DNA of 64,000 bases from Paracyclopina nana (Eukaryota; Arthropoda; Copepoda; Cyclopoida; Cyclopettidae). The notes under the pieces are model-generated. The model had not been told where the DNA came from. It made no database searches and worked only from the letters and a program-made list of their open reading frames with translations. Below, in pieces: positions 33,172 to 45,599 of this stretch. The stretch covers positions 13,962,501 to 14,026,500 of the forward strand of contig JAGUCH010000002.1 of the NCBI GenBank assembly GCA_019096065.1. The letters are read 5' to 3'. The translations under genes were made by a program, and so were the position numbers. Numbering within the stretch: position 1 is the first letter of the stretch; each line of letters opens with the position of its first letter.

Positions 33172-34157
33172 TTTCGTCGTCTAGGTCTTCTTTTCGAAGC
33201 TCCAAGCCTTGAAGATTTTTATCACGAGGTCTGACAGCAACCTATATGTATAGCAGCACAATAACGCATCAGAATCTTATCTCATTTGAATAAATAGCAT
33301 GGATGTGAAAAAAGTCGCGAAATCGCATTCTGTAAACAAATACACGTGGCTTCCCCCAAATCTACTTTAAATAGAGCAACGCGAAGAAATTACGGTAAAA
33401 CAGGTGAAAATTGAAGCTCACGGGATGTCACACCCAAAAGGGGTCTGAACTGCGCATTAGCATATAGTCGCTGAGAATCATTGGAGTAGCTTACCAAAAT
33501 CTAGGATGAATCCTCCATGAAGATGAAGGGCGAAGAAAAATGGCGACCCGAGAAGAAAATTGACGAGGAAGCTGAATGAAATTGTTTGTGTAACAGGCTC
33601 ACTTTCTTCACAAATGGTCGGCTTAATATCCAATGTGTCGAATTTTACCTCGATCTATTCTTCTTTTCAATATCTTCGGATTTTTGCAGGTTTAGAAAAA
33701 AATCACAAATGGTATTGTGATTTGTATTTAAGAAAGCATAAGAACAAGACACATTTTAGGGATTGATTCGTTTTATTTTGGGTACATCGATACTACCATA
33801 GCTGTTTAAAAGCCAGTGAAAATGTATCTCGCTTCCTCTACAGGTAGCGTTCTTTATAAAGAGAAAAATGAAGGCCCGATGATATGTCACAGCTTAATGA
33901 TCGTAGCAGAAAAAAGACAAAGGCGGCAAATCCAACGGCGTTCGTCGAGAAAATTGCCTTCTAATGAAACATAATGCCATTCATGATAATTAAATCTCAG
34001 CAGCTTCGCTAGCTTAGGCTCAGTCACGATATTTACTGTTTTACTCAACAATATTGCATAAAAACGGTGCTTTTAAAAAGCTTCGCTAATTAGACCGAGT
34101 GACAAAAAGGACATGTGTTTTATTGCTAGTCTTTCTTCATGATTATAAGAACAAAAG
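33172..34157. other. spacer between TMEM64 3' end and CAB39 5' end
   Basis: This 1-kb stretch holds the CAB39 promoter near 33172 and the TMEM64 3' UTR near 34157. Short open frames are not conserved-looking. No repeats or RNA genes were seen. Confidence 0.5.
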
Positions 34158-35435
34158 TTATTTCACACTCTCTTTGATGATTTCGGAGGATTTTGGAATC
34201 ACAACCACATCCAAATCGTTGTTGTTACCCAAAAATGGGACTTGCCCCGAGTCTTCTGTCGAGGCATTTATGGCCAAATCTAGGTGGTGTTTGGCCTTTT
34301 GCACTATAAATAGCACAACTATCCCAACTATGACGAGCTGACAAATAAGAACTATCACACCAACAGTAGCAGTATTGGAATCACCCAAGACCTGAGGAAA
34401 AAATAACTTGAAACATTGAATAGTGAAGTTTTAAAGAAAATAACTAAGATGAAACTAGCATTTCTGAAAAAAAGTGATAAATTAAACTGCAAGTTGAAGA
34501 CAGGCCGGTGGGCACCCGGCATAAGACAACGTAATTTACGCGACAATCAGCCAAAATACGAAATACCTTAGATTCACGTTGTGCATATGCAAGCTTGTAT
34601 TATTTTTGCAAAACAAGGCACGTATACGAATTTACTCTCAATCTCTACACTTATTATAATGGGAATCTAGTAAAATGATTCTGATAAAGGTCCATCAAAT
34701 CCTTATCCTATTTTACATCCGACTGTAAAAAAAGCAGCACCAAAAATTGATCACTACAAAATATTCACCTCTTCCATTGATCTGAGAGTAGACCCAAGGT
34801 AGACATTAATAATTTGGCATGGTAGTAAGCCCAAGCAAGAAGCTTGCAAATATTTCGCAGTGCTCATGGGGCTCAGTGCAAAAATGGAGTTTTGCAGGCC
34901 AAAAGGGATGGGAGTGAGCCTCGACAGTAGCACTAATTGGAAGGCATCACGTTTGGAGCTCATCAGCAAATCGAGTTTCTTCAGCATTGATCCTGCATAG
35001 TTGTTGATCAATTTCTCAACGTGGTTGGCCAAAAGAAGCTTGATGATGTAATGGGCCAGAATGATGCCCAGTGTGGCCGAGGCAAAAGTGACTAGAATGC
35101 CCATTTTCAGGCCGTACAAATACCCAGTGGCAATGTTGATGATGATGTAGCCCCATGCCAAGGGCAATGACACTAGCGTGTACAAGCAGATCAAAATGAG
35201 AAACACAATGGGGTCAGGCTGGCTTTCCACCCATCTCAGCACGGTTTGAATGTAGTCCCTGCAGTGGAATTTGAAAGGTTGCTTGCAAGTTGATAAAAAT
35301 ACCCTTTTTGAATAACCTGAATAAATATGATGTGAAAAGGACGGTGGCGAACACAAGGCAGGTGCCAAACAAATTGGACCACTTCCACTTCCATTCTTCT
35401 TGAGAATGGAGGGTCAACTTTTCATTGTTGAGCAT
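34158..35435 (-). CDS. TMEM64: TMEM64, VTT-domain membrane protein
   Basis: Exons 35435-35317, 35258-34769 and 34391-34158 join in frame to 280 aa. It belongs to the DedA/TVP38/VTT family, multi-pass proteins of internal membranes related to the TMEM41B and VMP1 lipid scramblases. The family core shows as SLPLAWGYIIINIATGYLYG and LLSRLTPIPFGLQNSIFALS, then YLQASCLGLLPCQI and VYLGSTLRSMEEV, all close to human TMEM64. A last membrane helix (VGVIVLICQLVIVGIVVLFI) is encoded by the third exon. The gene is transcribed away from GGT7. Confidence 0.93.
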
Positions 35436-35681
35436 TTCTTGTCATGCTCCAAATCAGTAAGGTACTCGTTATCAATTCACTGAATGCGTAAAGGGCACAA
35501 AATCAGCAGCAACAAGCTAGCAAATGCCACAGGTGTATATAGTAGCAATATGAAATGCACGCGAGTTTGATGCTGTCACTGCAGAGCATATAGTACAATG
35601 GAATGGCAGGTACTCTCGTACCTGGTGCACACTGGTCTATTCAAGTATGCATCAGCTGGATCTAATATAAAGGGCCGGAGC
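35436..35681. promoter_or_regulatory. bidirectional promoter TMEM64 / GGT7
   Basis: Only 246 bp separate the two divergent start codons, so the promoters must overlap or be shared. A TATATAG-like word lies near 35534. The frame upstream of the chosen GGT7 start remains open to 35598. Confidence 0.5.
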
Positions 35682-37722
35682 ATGTCAGCGGAAAATAACA
35701 ATTACGGCTCACTTCGGGAGCAATTTCACGTGCCAGATCAAGGACCCAAGGAGACCACACCAATCAGGCAAAGCTTTGACATCTTTGAGCCCACGACACC
35801 GTTGAAAGGAGGCCATGGAAGGCTGCTCGGCTCGTGCTGTCAAAGAGGGGACACTGACGGCTTCAAGATCATTGTCATCTCCATGTTTGTGTTTGCAGTG
35901 GGTGTCACTGTTGCCCTCGTCATCACGGTAGCATCAGGTATGTAATAGCAGCAATAAGCACCTCTCACAAAGCTAATAAAATAATTCTCATGCAACAGAC
36001 CCAGAGCCGGTGATTCACTATGCAGATGTGGTGACCTCGGATGCCTCCAGCTGCTCTCAAGCTGGCCAATATGTGCTTCAGCAAGTGAGTTTTCAGCTGG
36101 ACTAACTAAAATTATTACGATTATTATGCTACTTATTTGCAAGGGAGGCAATGCCATAGATGCTGCCATCTCAGTGACATTTTGCCTGGCCTTGACAGAG
36201 CCCCACGTGACTGGCATTGGGGGAGGTGGCATGATGCTCATCCACTCACACAGGAAGAATGTCTCAACCGTTATCGACTTCAGGGAGACTGCACCCGAAA
36301 ACGCGAGGAATGACAGGTTCATAGAGAACCCCAAGTCAGCCACTTTTGGTAGGACCTCCATTGGAGTGCCGGGCTTCGTCAAAGGCCTAGAATATGCCTT
36401 TCATAAATACGGATCTGGCCACGTGGGCCTCAATTGCTGCAGCTGGTTCGACCTGGTGAGAAAGGCCATTGACGTGGCCCTCAGAGGAATCAGGATCAGT
36501 GACCATTTTGTGAATGCCACCCAGACCAAAATAACCAGGGAAGAGCTGCGCTCAAGCGAAGCGCGTAATTTAAGAGAGCTGACAAGCACCACAGCTGCTT
36601 ACTTCAATGATGTGCCAATTTTCAAGAGACTCATTGAAACGCTGAGAGACATTGGCAGCAACGGATCGGCCACAATGTACCAAGGAGGCCACGTGGGCCA
36701 AGCTTTGGTACAGGATTTGGCCGGAGCCTTGACATTGCAAGACTTGGCCTCCTACCAAGTGATTGAGAGTGAACCCATCAAAACAATGATTGGTACCTAT
36801 GAAGTCATGGCATCTCCTCCACCTTCAAGTGGAGCTGAATTGCTGGGGCTGCTCAATGCCTTGGAGTACATGAACAACACCAATCACGTCAAGTATGGAG
36901 AGGTCAGCTCGGATTACCTGCACATTCTTGGCAACGTCCTGGAGAACCTGGAAGACCTCCAACTGAGGCTGGGCGACTCTCCTGACCCAGAGGTGGAGAA
37001 ACTGGTGAAAGTGATGCTTGACAAGACCAATGCTGCCAAGTGGACCTCTGACATTCAAGGAGAGTCTGTGTTCGAGGCCAATTATGCTCTCAGTGATCCA
37101 GTGGCTGCCAATGTGGCCATCATGGACAAGAAGGACAACTATGTCAGTGTTGTCACCTCACTCAACACCTGGTTCGGCTCCAAAATCATGACTTCCAATG
37201 GCATCCTGCTCAATAATGCCATGGCCAACTTTGCCATCCCCAGTGAGTCGGTGACAACCGCCAATGTCATGGCCAAGGGCAAAAGAGCCTTGAGCAAAAA
37301 CGTGGTAGCTTTAACCATGGACACCAAGAACATGTGTGGAACCAGGATAGCAACAGGTGGCTCCACAGCAAGCTCAGTGGCTCAGGCAATCTAGACTATG
37401 ATAAAAATGTACAAATAAGTAGGTAACAAAACATTATTTTTCATAGGTGTTGTCAGTGCAGTTGCTGCTAAATCAAGATTTGAGGTCGTCTGTCGATGCA
37501 GCAAGATTGGATGTTCAAAACTCCACTTTATTCCTCGAGAATGGGAACTCGAGGGGGAGCATTCCAGCACCTGTGCTACAAGAATTCCTCACCACCAATC
37601 AAGTGCACATGCTCAAGTTACCCTACAATCCAGTCAATGTAGTCGTCAAGGATGTGGATCAGCCGTACAAAATTGATGACTTTAGAAGTGGGGAGAACAC
37701 CGAGGACCTGATTCTAGTTTAA
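35682..37722 (+). CDS. GGT7: gamma-glutamyltransferase 7-like, probable pseudoenzyme
   Basis: Exons 35682-35937, 35999-36084, 36144-37385 and 37447-37722 give 619 aa. I chose ATG 35682 (MSAENNN resembles the GGT7 start) over an in-frame ATG at 35598. A cytosolic tail and one membrane segment (residues about 65-86, VISMFVFAVGVTVALVI) match GGT7 topology. Family blocks are GGNAIDAAISVTFCLAL, TGIGGGGMMLIH, DFRETAP, SLNTWFGSKI and SNGILLNNAM. At the site of the nucleophilic Thr (GTAHLSVV in GGT1) the protein reads PVAANVAI, so Val at about residue 434 replaces it. As I recall it, human GGT7 also lacks Thr there, so a catalytic role is doubtful. The last intron seems to use a GC donor (CAG|GCAATC). 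Confidence 0.9.
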
Positions 37723-38293
37723 CTCATGCAACTAAAATACTTATTTAAAATAATTTAAAATAGATAAGAGCCAAGATAAAGGCAAGAATGTGTCAAATGA
37801 AAACGTCTCAAAGCGCTAATTTCATCTCTCATACAGTTTGGACGCGCGTGAAACGGAACAAGTACACCATGATCTCAACGCGCTCCAGCACAAAAGCTTT
37901 TTTATGGGAGCTTTAAGCTAACATCAAGAGAAGGAGTTGAGTGATAGGGTCTTAGTGCCACTAGCCCAGCTGGCACGCTTGAAATGGCAATTTTTATGCT
38001 GCGATCTTAAGTAGGCAAGTGGAGGTAGCTCCACTCGAGATCAGGTGTGTGAGTGTGCACCCCACCAAAATTTGTGGCAGGTAAGAAATTCCTTTTGTAG
38101 TTGCTGCAGCTAGCCACACCAGCTAGCTTGGCTGTCTGTCCACTAGCGCACCGGCTGTAGTAGCTCCATTTAGGACCAGCCCAGAAAAAATTGAAAAATA
38201 AGACTCTCCCCGAACTGGAAAATATCACAGTGTTAGTGTGCCACACTAGGGAAGCCTTTCAAATGAGGACATTATAGCATTAAGTTCATCAAC
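37723..38293. other. spacer upstream of PTPN14
   Basis: This 571-bp spacer is between co-directional GGT7 and PTPN14 and should hold the latter's promoter. No TATA box or repeat stands out. Confidence 0.5.
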
Positions 38294-41200
38294 ATGCCCT
38301 TCCCTAAGCTGAGGCTTAAGAAGTCCAAGCAGCAGTACAATGTAGCTTCCAAAGCTATGTATGTCATCACTGTGGAGCTCTTGGACAATAATCAGCTAGA
38401 ATGCACATTAACTGCTGAAAGCACTGGTAAGTCTGGTTCCATTACAATTCACTAATCTTAATTCTCATCAAAAAAAGGGACTACTCTTTGGCTTTTTTCA
38501 TGAAGTTTTTCCATTTTTTCATAGAGGGCAAGGAGCAAAAAAATTAAATCAGTGAAACATGATATCCTACTTTGCATAAATTCAGAGCAAGATATAATAC
38601 CCTGCTTAGCATAGAAATTCAAGGCATATGGTAGCTGTGATGAAAAAAGTAGCATATAACTGTTCATCTTAGAAGATGATGAGAAAATTCAGTTTAATTA
38701 CCATAGCATCTGTTGAAGCCATTAAGCACTTGATCACACTTTGTAGGACGTGATTGCATGGACAATGTGTGCAGAAGGGTGAATCTCCAGCAACCAGATC
38801 TGTTTGGCCTCAAGTTCTACTCCAGAAGGCCCTACCCTAAATACAGATGGGTTGACCTGGACAGGCCCTTGAAGAAGCAGTTGGACAAGTATGCTCAACA
38901 ACCCTCTGGTCCTCTCCACTTGGGAGTCATGTTTTATGTCCATGATGTGTCTCTCCTTGAGGATGAAGTCACCAGATTCCACTACTTCATGCAGCTCAAA
39001 TATGATGTCCTGGATGGCAAGCTGAGATGCAACTATGAACAAGCCATAGTCCTGGCAAGCTACTCCTTGCAGGCTGAGTCTGGAGATCACGATCTGGAAA
39101 GGCACACCTTGGACAATCTGCAAGAATTGCCTCTGCTGCCCAAGACCATGATGGCCCAGCTGTCAGAGGAGAGATTTGGTAAGAGGCTCATAAAGCTGGT
39201 TTGTTTTATCACTATTTAGCATAACTGGTTTAACCTCTTTTTTTCTGCTAGCTGCCCTGACAGATGCAATCATTGCTCAGCACGCCAGTTTGAGGGGAAT
39301 CGCAAGGCAACTGGCAGAAGTGTATTACATTGTGGGAGCTCAACAGCTCGATGGGTATGGCCAAGAGTGTTTTTTGGCCAGAGATGAACGGGGCACCGAG
39401 GTGCTGATTGGTGCCAGTCTCACTGGAATAGTCATCCGCAAAGGACAGAGCACTCAGTTCTTCAAGTGGAATGACATCACCAACTTGGTCAACCATAAGA
39501 GATACTTTGGAGTGGAGTGCCAAAATTATGAGTGCAGCGTCCAGTTCATCCTGGACGAGCCTGACTCGGCCAAATATGTATGGAAGATGTGTAAGTACAA
39601 GTTGCGCACATGTGTTGTCAATACTTTTTTTTCGAGCCATGGCTGCTTACAGGTGTTCTTCAACATACGTTTTACAAGCTTCATGCCAGTGCAACTGAGA
39701 CAATGAGCGAGCTGAACATCACCTTGGAACACCACCATCATCATCAGCCTCATTTCAACCAGCAACAGCAATCAGCCTCCCAGTCCAACAACAATAGGTA
39801 CATAGACCATGAGCATGATGACAGCACCAGCAGCAGACACCAAGTGAGCCTGCAAATGCAGCACAAACTGAGGCCGGCTGTCTCCAGTGGAAGTGTGCAT
39901 AGTAAGCACAACAATTTCGTCCAGGATGACATGATTCTGCTCAACGCAAGAAGTGCCATGTACAACCAGACCATGAGCACTGCCAGGTCAGTCAATGATC
40001 TGGATCAGCTGCCAATGACAAGTAATTACCAGGCTCTGGCTCAGCATACTTTGCCGGCCTACAGGGCTGCGCCTGATTATGAGACAGCCATGAGGAACAA
40101 GTTTGGAGGATCTGTAGCTCAGCCGCAGCAACTTTGGCAGCCAAAGCTGATCACTGACATCATTCCTTCCCAACATGGCTACACGATCCACGATGAGCAC
40201 CACACGATCAACTTTTCCACTGCTCAACAACATCAACATCCTGCTTCCTCTCTGTACTCCACTTCAACTCCTGAACTCAACCGAATCAACTTGACATATC
40301 ACCACCAAAATGCCTATGGACATGGCCAACAACTGCCCACGCAAGATCAAATTGTGGCTGAGCTGCAGAGGCTCAACTTGTACAAGCCTCCTCCTCCCTA
40401 TCCTGGAACCAACGCCAACAATGGGCAGCACTTGCACATGACCAATGGCCAAGAAAATCGAGTCATCATGTCATCAACTTCCACTCCAGACCTGGCATCT
40501 TCAAACATCTTGGCTAGTAGCTCCAATGTGAGTGCCACTCAGCCTCAAGTGATGCTGGGAGGATCTTCGCCTGATCTGGTCTCAAGGAAGAACCTGGGCA
40601 AGCTGGCAAATGCAGATTCCACGTTACATAGGACCATGGACAACCTACATAATTTGATGGAGCAACAAATGTTCAATGATGAGGATGCTAAGCAAGAACA
40701 ACAGCAGCTTGGATTTTCACAACAAGTAAGAGCTGCCTAATCAGAGCCTTAAATGAATCATTGTTCCTAATGAGTCACTCCTTATTCTAGGTCATGGCTG
40801 CAGCTTCATCGCACACTCACAAGTATGCAAATAGTATTGTAAGCACTCAGGGGAGTGAGCCTGGTCAGGAGCCCATCTACCAGAATCAAGCTGAGCTCAG
40901 GAAGCAAATTAGTCAACTTTTGGACAAGAGAGAGCCCATCTACCAAAATTTGCCAGCTCACGAGAAGCTTCTGCTTTTGGAGCAGCAACAGCAGAAGCTG
41001 ATGCTCCTGCAGGCGGCAAAAATGGCTGACAAAGCTGAACAAACCTCTGAGGGGGACAAGGTACTCAAGAGTCATGTGTCCAGGGTGGCCATCACCAATT
41101 CAAGGGAAGATCTCAGCCAACACAATGAATACATCAACAACACAATATCTGAGGACACAACTGATGACTCAAATGCCTCTAGAAAGAAAACTGTGACCAA

Positions 41201-42882
41201 AATCAATATTGTTGGCAATGCCAACCCTCAAAAACCACAACAGCTTGAGCCAGAGCAACAGCAGAGGCAGGAGAAAGGAGTAGAGAAAGTGTCCACCAAC
41301 CAATTTTCCTCCAAGGCGATCATTGAAGGCAATCATCCTTCTATCATCACCAGCACTGAAACAGGAGTGACACCAAAGCTGAAAAGTCCACCCAAAAAAC
41401 CTGCCAGGGCCAAGACCAGCCAAAGTGTTGAGAATATCACCTCCATCTCTGATGACACTCAGTTTGATGACTCTGTCAATTCTGGGCTACTGACACCCAA
41501 GTCCAACACCATCAATGCCCCCAGGACCCCAAGCTCAAAGCCAAGGGCTGGTAGGAAAAGGTGGGCCTTCAACTTTGGAGGGAGCAAAACTGGCAGCCTC
41601 AAAAGCCTCAAGTCAATAAAATCCTCTGGTGGGGATGAAGATGACAATGACAGCACAAGCAAAAAGTAATCTCATTTATGACTGGAATTTGCCTGAGCTT
41701 TCATTTACTACTTCCTTTTTGCAGGGATTCTGTCAAATTGGGTCCTATGATGCTGGCAACTTTGCATGGTTTGACTAGGAGTAGGCCAGATCTCTTGGCA
41801 GAGTCCATGGCAACTTTTTCAACCTTCACATCACCCTCCAGGATGCCTAAGGATGAAATTGGAGCTCACCTAGAAGCCAAGTTGGCCGAGGGAGAAGTTC
41901 TCAGAGAGTTCGAGAGAATCCCAAAGAAAAAGCTACCCAGTGGGACTAGCTATGAGCAGCTGTTCAGAACAGCCACTCTGGCTGAAAATGTGCCCTTGAA
42001 CAGGTTCAAAGATGTCCTGCCTTATGACGAAAACAGAGTCAAACTGGCTGCAGGTGACAAGGACAACAGAAATGGCTACATCAATGCCAGCCATGTCTCA
42101 GCCACTGTGGGAGATCAACAGAGGTTCTACATTGCTGCCCAGGGTCCAATGCCACACACAGTGGCTCATTTCTGGCAGGTAAATCAAATCTGCCTTGCTT
42201 TCTCAGTGAACCATCAAAAAAGAATGGAAACAAATTAAGCATAAATCAATTTTCAAAAGGCCTTGAATAAGTCATTATTTGATTTCAGATGGTTCAGCAG
42301 TGTGATGTCCACCTTATAGTCATGCTCACTGAGAGCTCTAATGAAACTGGCACAACTTCCTGCATTCCCTACTGGCCTGTCAAGCCAGGAGCCACTGTGG
42401 AAGTAGGCAATGGCTTCAAAATCACTCATCTCAGCTCTGCTACCTATGATGAGGCCTACACCACCACCAGCCTTAAATTGGTGCATACTCCGTCCCAAAA
42501 GTCTAGAACTATTTGGCACCTGCAATACACTGACTGGGGAGACACAGGATGTCCCATCAATGTCAGGGCTTTCTTAAATTTCCTTGAAGAAGTGTCAGCC
42601 TTAAGGAATCACATAACAACCAATGCAGCGGAGATCATAGGAGTTGGCAGGAACAAAAATCCTCCTGTTCTGGTGCATTGCTCTGCTGGAGTTGGCAGAA
42701 CAGGAGTGGCTATTTTGACAGACATCCTGCTCTATTGCGTGGACCACAATGTGGACATTGACATACCAAAGATGCTGACCCATTTGAGGCAGCAAAGGAT
42801 GTTGATGGTTCAAACTGTTGCTCAGTATAAGTTTGTCCATTCTGCACTCATCACTTACTTGAAGCAATCAAGGCTAATCTAA
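38294..42882 (+). CDS. PTPN14: FERM-domain tyrosine phosphatase, Pez/PTPN14-21 type
   Basis: Exons 38294-38426, 38747-39178, 39252-39590, 39653-40725, 40791-41665, 41725-42178 and 42289-42882 join in frame to 1299 aa. The FERM domain takes about residues 20-305 (MYVITVELLDN to the lobe ending YVWKMC and VLQHTFYKLH). A long low-complexity middle is rich in Gln, His, Asn and Ser, and repeats EPIYQN. It has no PPxY motif that I see. The phosphatase domain takes the last 290 residues: KNRY-like loop PYDENRVKL, Q-loop region, and P-loop HCSAGVGRTG (Cys near 1233). The WPD loop reads WGD (residues about 1185-1187), which may lower activity. Pez proteins act at cell junctions and restrain Yorkie/YAP in the Hippo pathway. 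One gene here probably serves for both vertebrate PTPN14 and PTPN21. Confidence 0.93.
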
Positions 42883-43107
42883 CCTGAGCTGATGTCACAA
42901 CTTAATTTTGAACTTGAGCTGTTTTGTGATACTGAAAACTATTAAAATACTACATAATTATCTACAAAACTGATTTTGATGCTTTTTATCTTGTTCGGGA
43001 GAAGCAGCTGGGCACGACAGCTGCGCTACAGGTACATGACCCATGCACTGGCAGCTGACAGCTGCTACGGGTCAACTTTTGTTTACCTGCGCGTTGTGGC
43101 GAGAAAA

Positions 43108-45274
43108 ATGGACAGGCTTGCTAAAATAATCATTGGTCTGGCATTGATCACAATTTGCTGCGGTCAAATTATGCCTACAGTTAAGAGGTGCTGTCGCGAA
43201 GGCTTTTTGAACAGTGAGACAAAAAAGTGCCAACAAGGAGATATTGGAGCTAAATTGGGCTTTGATATACCGCTAAACATAACAGGAGTTGAAATGCCTA
43301 GTTGCAAGCCAGGATTTGGTTTGAGAATTTTACGAAACAACTTCTATTCCATTGAGGAGTTTTCAATTCAGCAAATTCAAGACTCCCCAGAAGCCTTGAT
43401 CCTGGACCTTGAACATTTTGAGTTCAACTCTGAATTCTGTATTGAGAATAACCCTTCTGATGCGGACGAGATCCTAGCTATGTATTGCCAACGTCAGTTC
43501 GACTGCAACATCAATCCTTGCTTGAGATTTTGCTGCTATCCAGGACAAGTCATGGTCAATGACACATGCGTTGCCAGTGATGATGAAATGCCTGAACAGG
43601 ACTCAAATGTCAAGCACTTCTACGGAATTCCAAGCAATTGCACTCATCTAATAGAGGCTGGGAAAAATTTCACAAAACATGATATGAATGAGATCGTGGA
43701 GACAGTTCAGAACATGAATCTGAATGAGTATTGCGTGATGGCAATGCCCGATAAAACATCAACCCTGCAAGTGTGTCATGTCCAAGAAGAAGTGTCAGCG
43801 TTCAAAGATTTCGCCACCAGAGCCATTGCCATTGCAATGATAGCTTCTATGTTTTTCCTAACTTTGAGCTTCACTCATGTGTGGGCTTACAACAAGGAAA
43901 AGCTGTTTGGAGCAATGACCATGAACATGATCGCCATGTTTTTCATATACTTCCTTGCAAGCATTACAATCAATTTTGCCCCCTTAACTGACTCTCAATG
44001 CGAGGGGTTTGCTTACTTGATGCAATGGGTCTACCTATCAGCCATGTGGTGGCTCAATTCCCTTTGCTTTGACATCTGGCAAACATTTAGAGCCATAAAA
44101 GCTTCAACAGGTCAACAATCCGGACATCAGTTTGGCTGGCAGCATTCTAAATTCAAATCTTATGCCATGTGGTCTTATGGAATTCCTGCCCTGATAACCT
44201 TGGTGACATTTTGCATTGAAAAGTTCTTCAATAACTATGCTGGGACTCTTCTGCATCCTGGCATTGGACAAGTAAGCAGTCATGATTTAAAAATTGATTT
44301 CGCTTTGGAAATGCAATTTAAAATTCATTACTTTCAGGATAGCTGCTTTTTGAGCAAGGAAGGCACATTGCTATATATTATAGCGCCAAGCCTGCCTATC
44401 CTGATCTCAAACCTCATATTTTTTGCATCAACTACATGGAAATTATGCTGTGGCATCTGGGCAGATGAGCAGGCCTCCCATTTGGCTAATGTCATCAACA
44501 GAGCACACTGCACAACTAAAATATTTGCTGCAGCGGGAATTGCATGGATTGCAGAGGCAATTTCATGGCTCATTTTCTACTTTAACCAAGACCATGAGGA
44601 GGTCATTCTGCAAGTAAGATTTTTCACACAAAAAGCTTACCTGAATTTGCGTAATCCCACGTGTCCCGCTTGTTATCGCCCTTTCGTAAATTAGAGCACA
44701 AACAATCACAACTTGAAATCACGCTTCCAGAATTTCACCACAACAATTTCACGCACTTTTTTTCACCGGTGTCACCCGCTCGTTTGCTTTGAAAGTACTG
44801 AGAAGATGAGCTGAGCAAATCGGGTTTTTGTACGAAGTCTCAGTTGCGGCTAGAGCAGTGGAGAAAAACAGTAGCAATTGAGCTGATTGATTTGATATTT
44901 TGGCTTTTAAGACTCTACGCAGCATTTTTGGGCATGTATGCTTTTCAGTGCGCGTAGAAATACTTTTTTTTTAATTTCAGGCCTCATTTGCTTTGGATCT
45001 TTTTAATAGCCTCCAAGGGCTAACACTATTTCTGGCGATTGCATTGGACAAACCCATCTGTACTAAAATCAAATGTAAAATTGCGAGCTTTTTCAACAGC
45101 CAAGAAGGAGACAGAGGTGATACAATGACTTTGAAAGAGTTTTGGAACTCCATCACTGGAAGATCAGTTAGAATTTATTCGTTAGATCAAAATCACATGC
45201 CAATTGATGTGGTAACAACATCATCATTAGATAAACCAATGTCATTCAGGCAAAACTCTTTTGAAAATTGCTAA
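43108..45274 (+). CDS. Methuselah-like class B-type GPCR
   Basis: Exons 43108-44271, 44338-44613 and 44981-45274 join in frame to 577 aa. The frame is open further upstream to 42976, but ATG 43108 directly begins a signal peptide (KIIIGLALITICCGQ). The ectodomain has the Cys pattern of Mth proteins: KRCCREGFLNSETKKC, FCIE, CLRFCCYPGQV and CHVQEE before the first helix. Seven hydrophobic helices follow, including AIAIAMIASMFFLTLSF, YLSAMWWLNSLCFDIWQTF and the last before the Lys-rich tail. WLNSLCFDIW in helix 3 is typical. Methuselah receptors are known from arthropods and affect stress resistance and lifespan in Drosophila. The ligand is unknown. The first intron (66 bp) is in frame and free of stops. 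AATAAA overlaps the end at 45275. Confidence 0.92.
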
Positions 45275-45436
45275 ATAAATCGACTTTGACACAGGTAGTA
45301 TGCTTTCTAATTCTCCATGGGTTGAAATGCGTGCTTGGAATTGAAAAACTCCTAGACAGGTACAGAACAAGCGCAAAATGCTAGAAAGCTGTTAAAATTG
45401 TACCTGGATAAAGATGGCATTAGGTTTTTGAAAACA

Positions 45437-45598
45437 ATGGCATTAAGCAATGCAAGACTAAAAGAATATGTTGCCAACTTTCTGTTGCTTGGTCTAGTTA
45501 TTCTTACTTGGGCATATGCAATTGTTGCAGGCAAGTTTGTATCAGAAAGACATTTACACACTCTGAATTTGGAAGAAAGATCACTCAGGGATAGTTAA
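45437..45598 (+). CDS. small single-pass membrane protein ORF, 53 aa
   Basis: ATG 45437 opens 53 codons ending in TAA at 45596-45598, one base before the CC2D2A ATG. A clear hydrophobic helix (FLLLGLVILTWAYAIVAG) is flanked by a basic N-side and a charged C-side (LNLEERSLRDS). The frame stays open upstream to about 45360, beyond an AG (CTAGACAG). That stretch encodes plausible residues (ARKLLKLYLDKDGIRFLKT), so this may be the last exon of a longer small protein. I recognise no family. With only one base before CC2D2A it would share a transcript with it; it could instead be an upstream ORF of that gene. Confidence 0.5.
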   Translation: MALSNARLKEYVANFLLLGLVILTWAYAIVAGKFVSERHLHTLNLEERSLRDS

Positions 45599-45599
45599 A

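Noticed and set aside
35598-35681. Upstream in-frame ATG of GGT7
   Set aside because: The extra 28 residues do not resemble GGT7, while the chosen start resembles the known N-terminus; the upstream ATG may still be used.
42976-43107. N-terminal extension of the Methuselah-like receptor
   Set aside because: The extension lacks a signal peptide, whereas ATG 43108 starts one directly.
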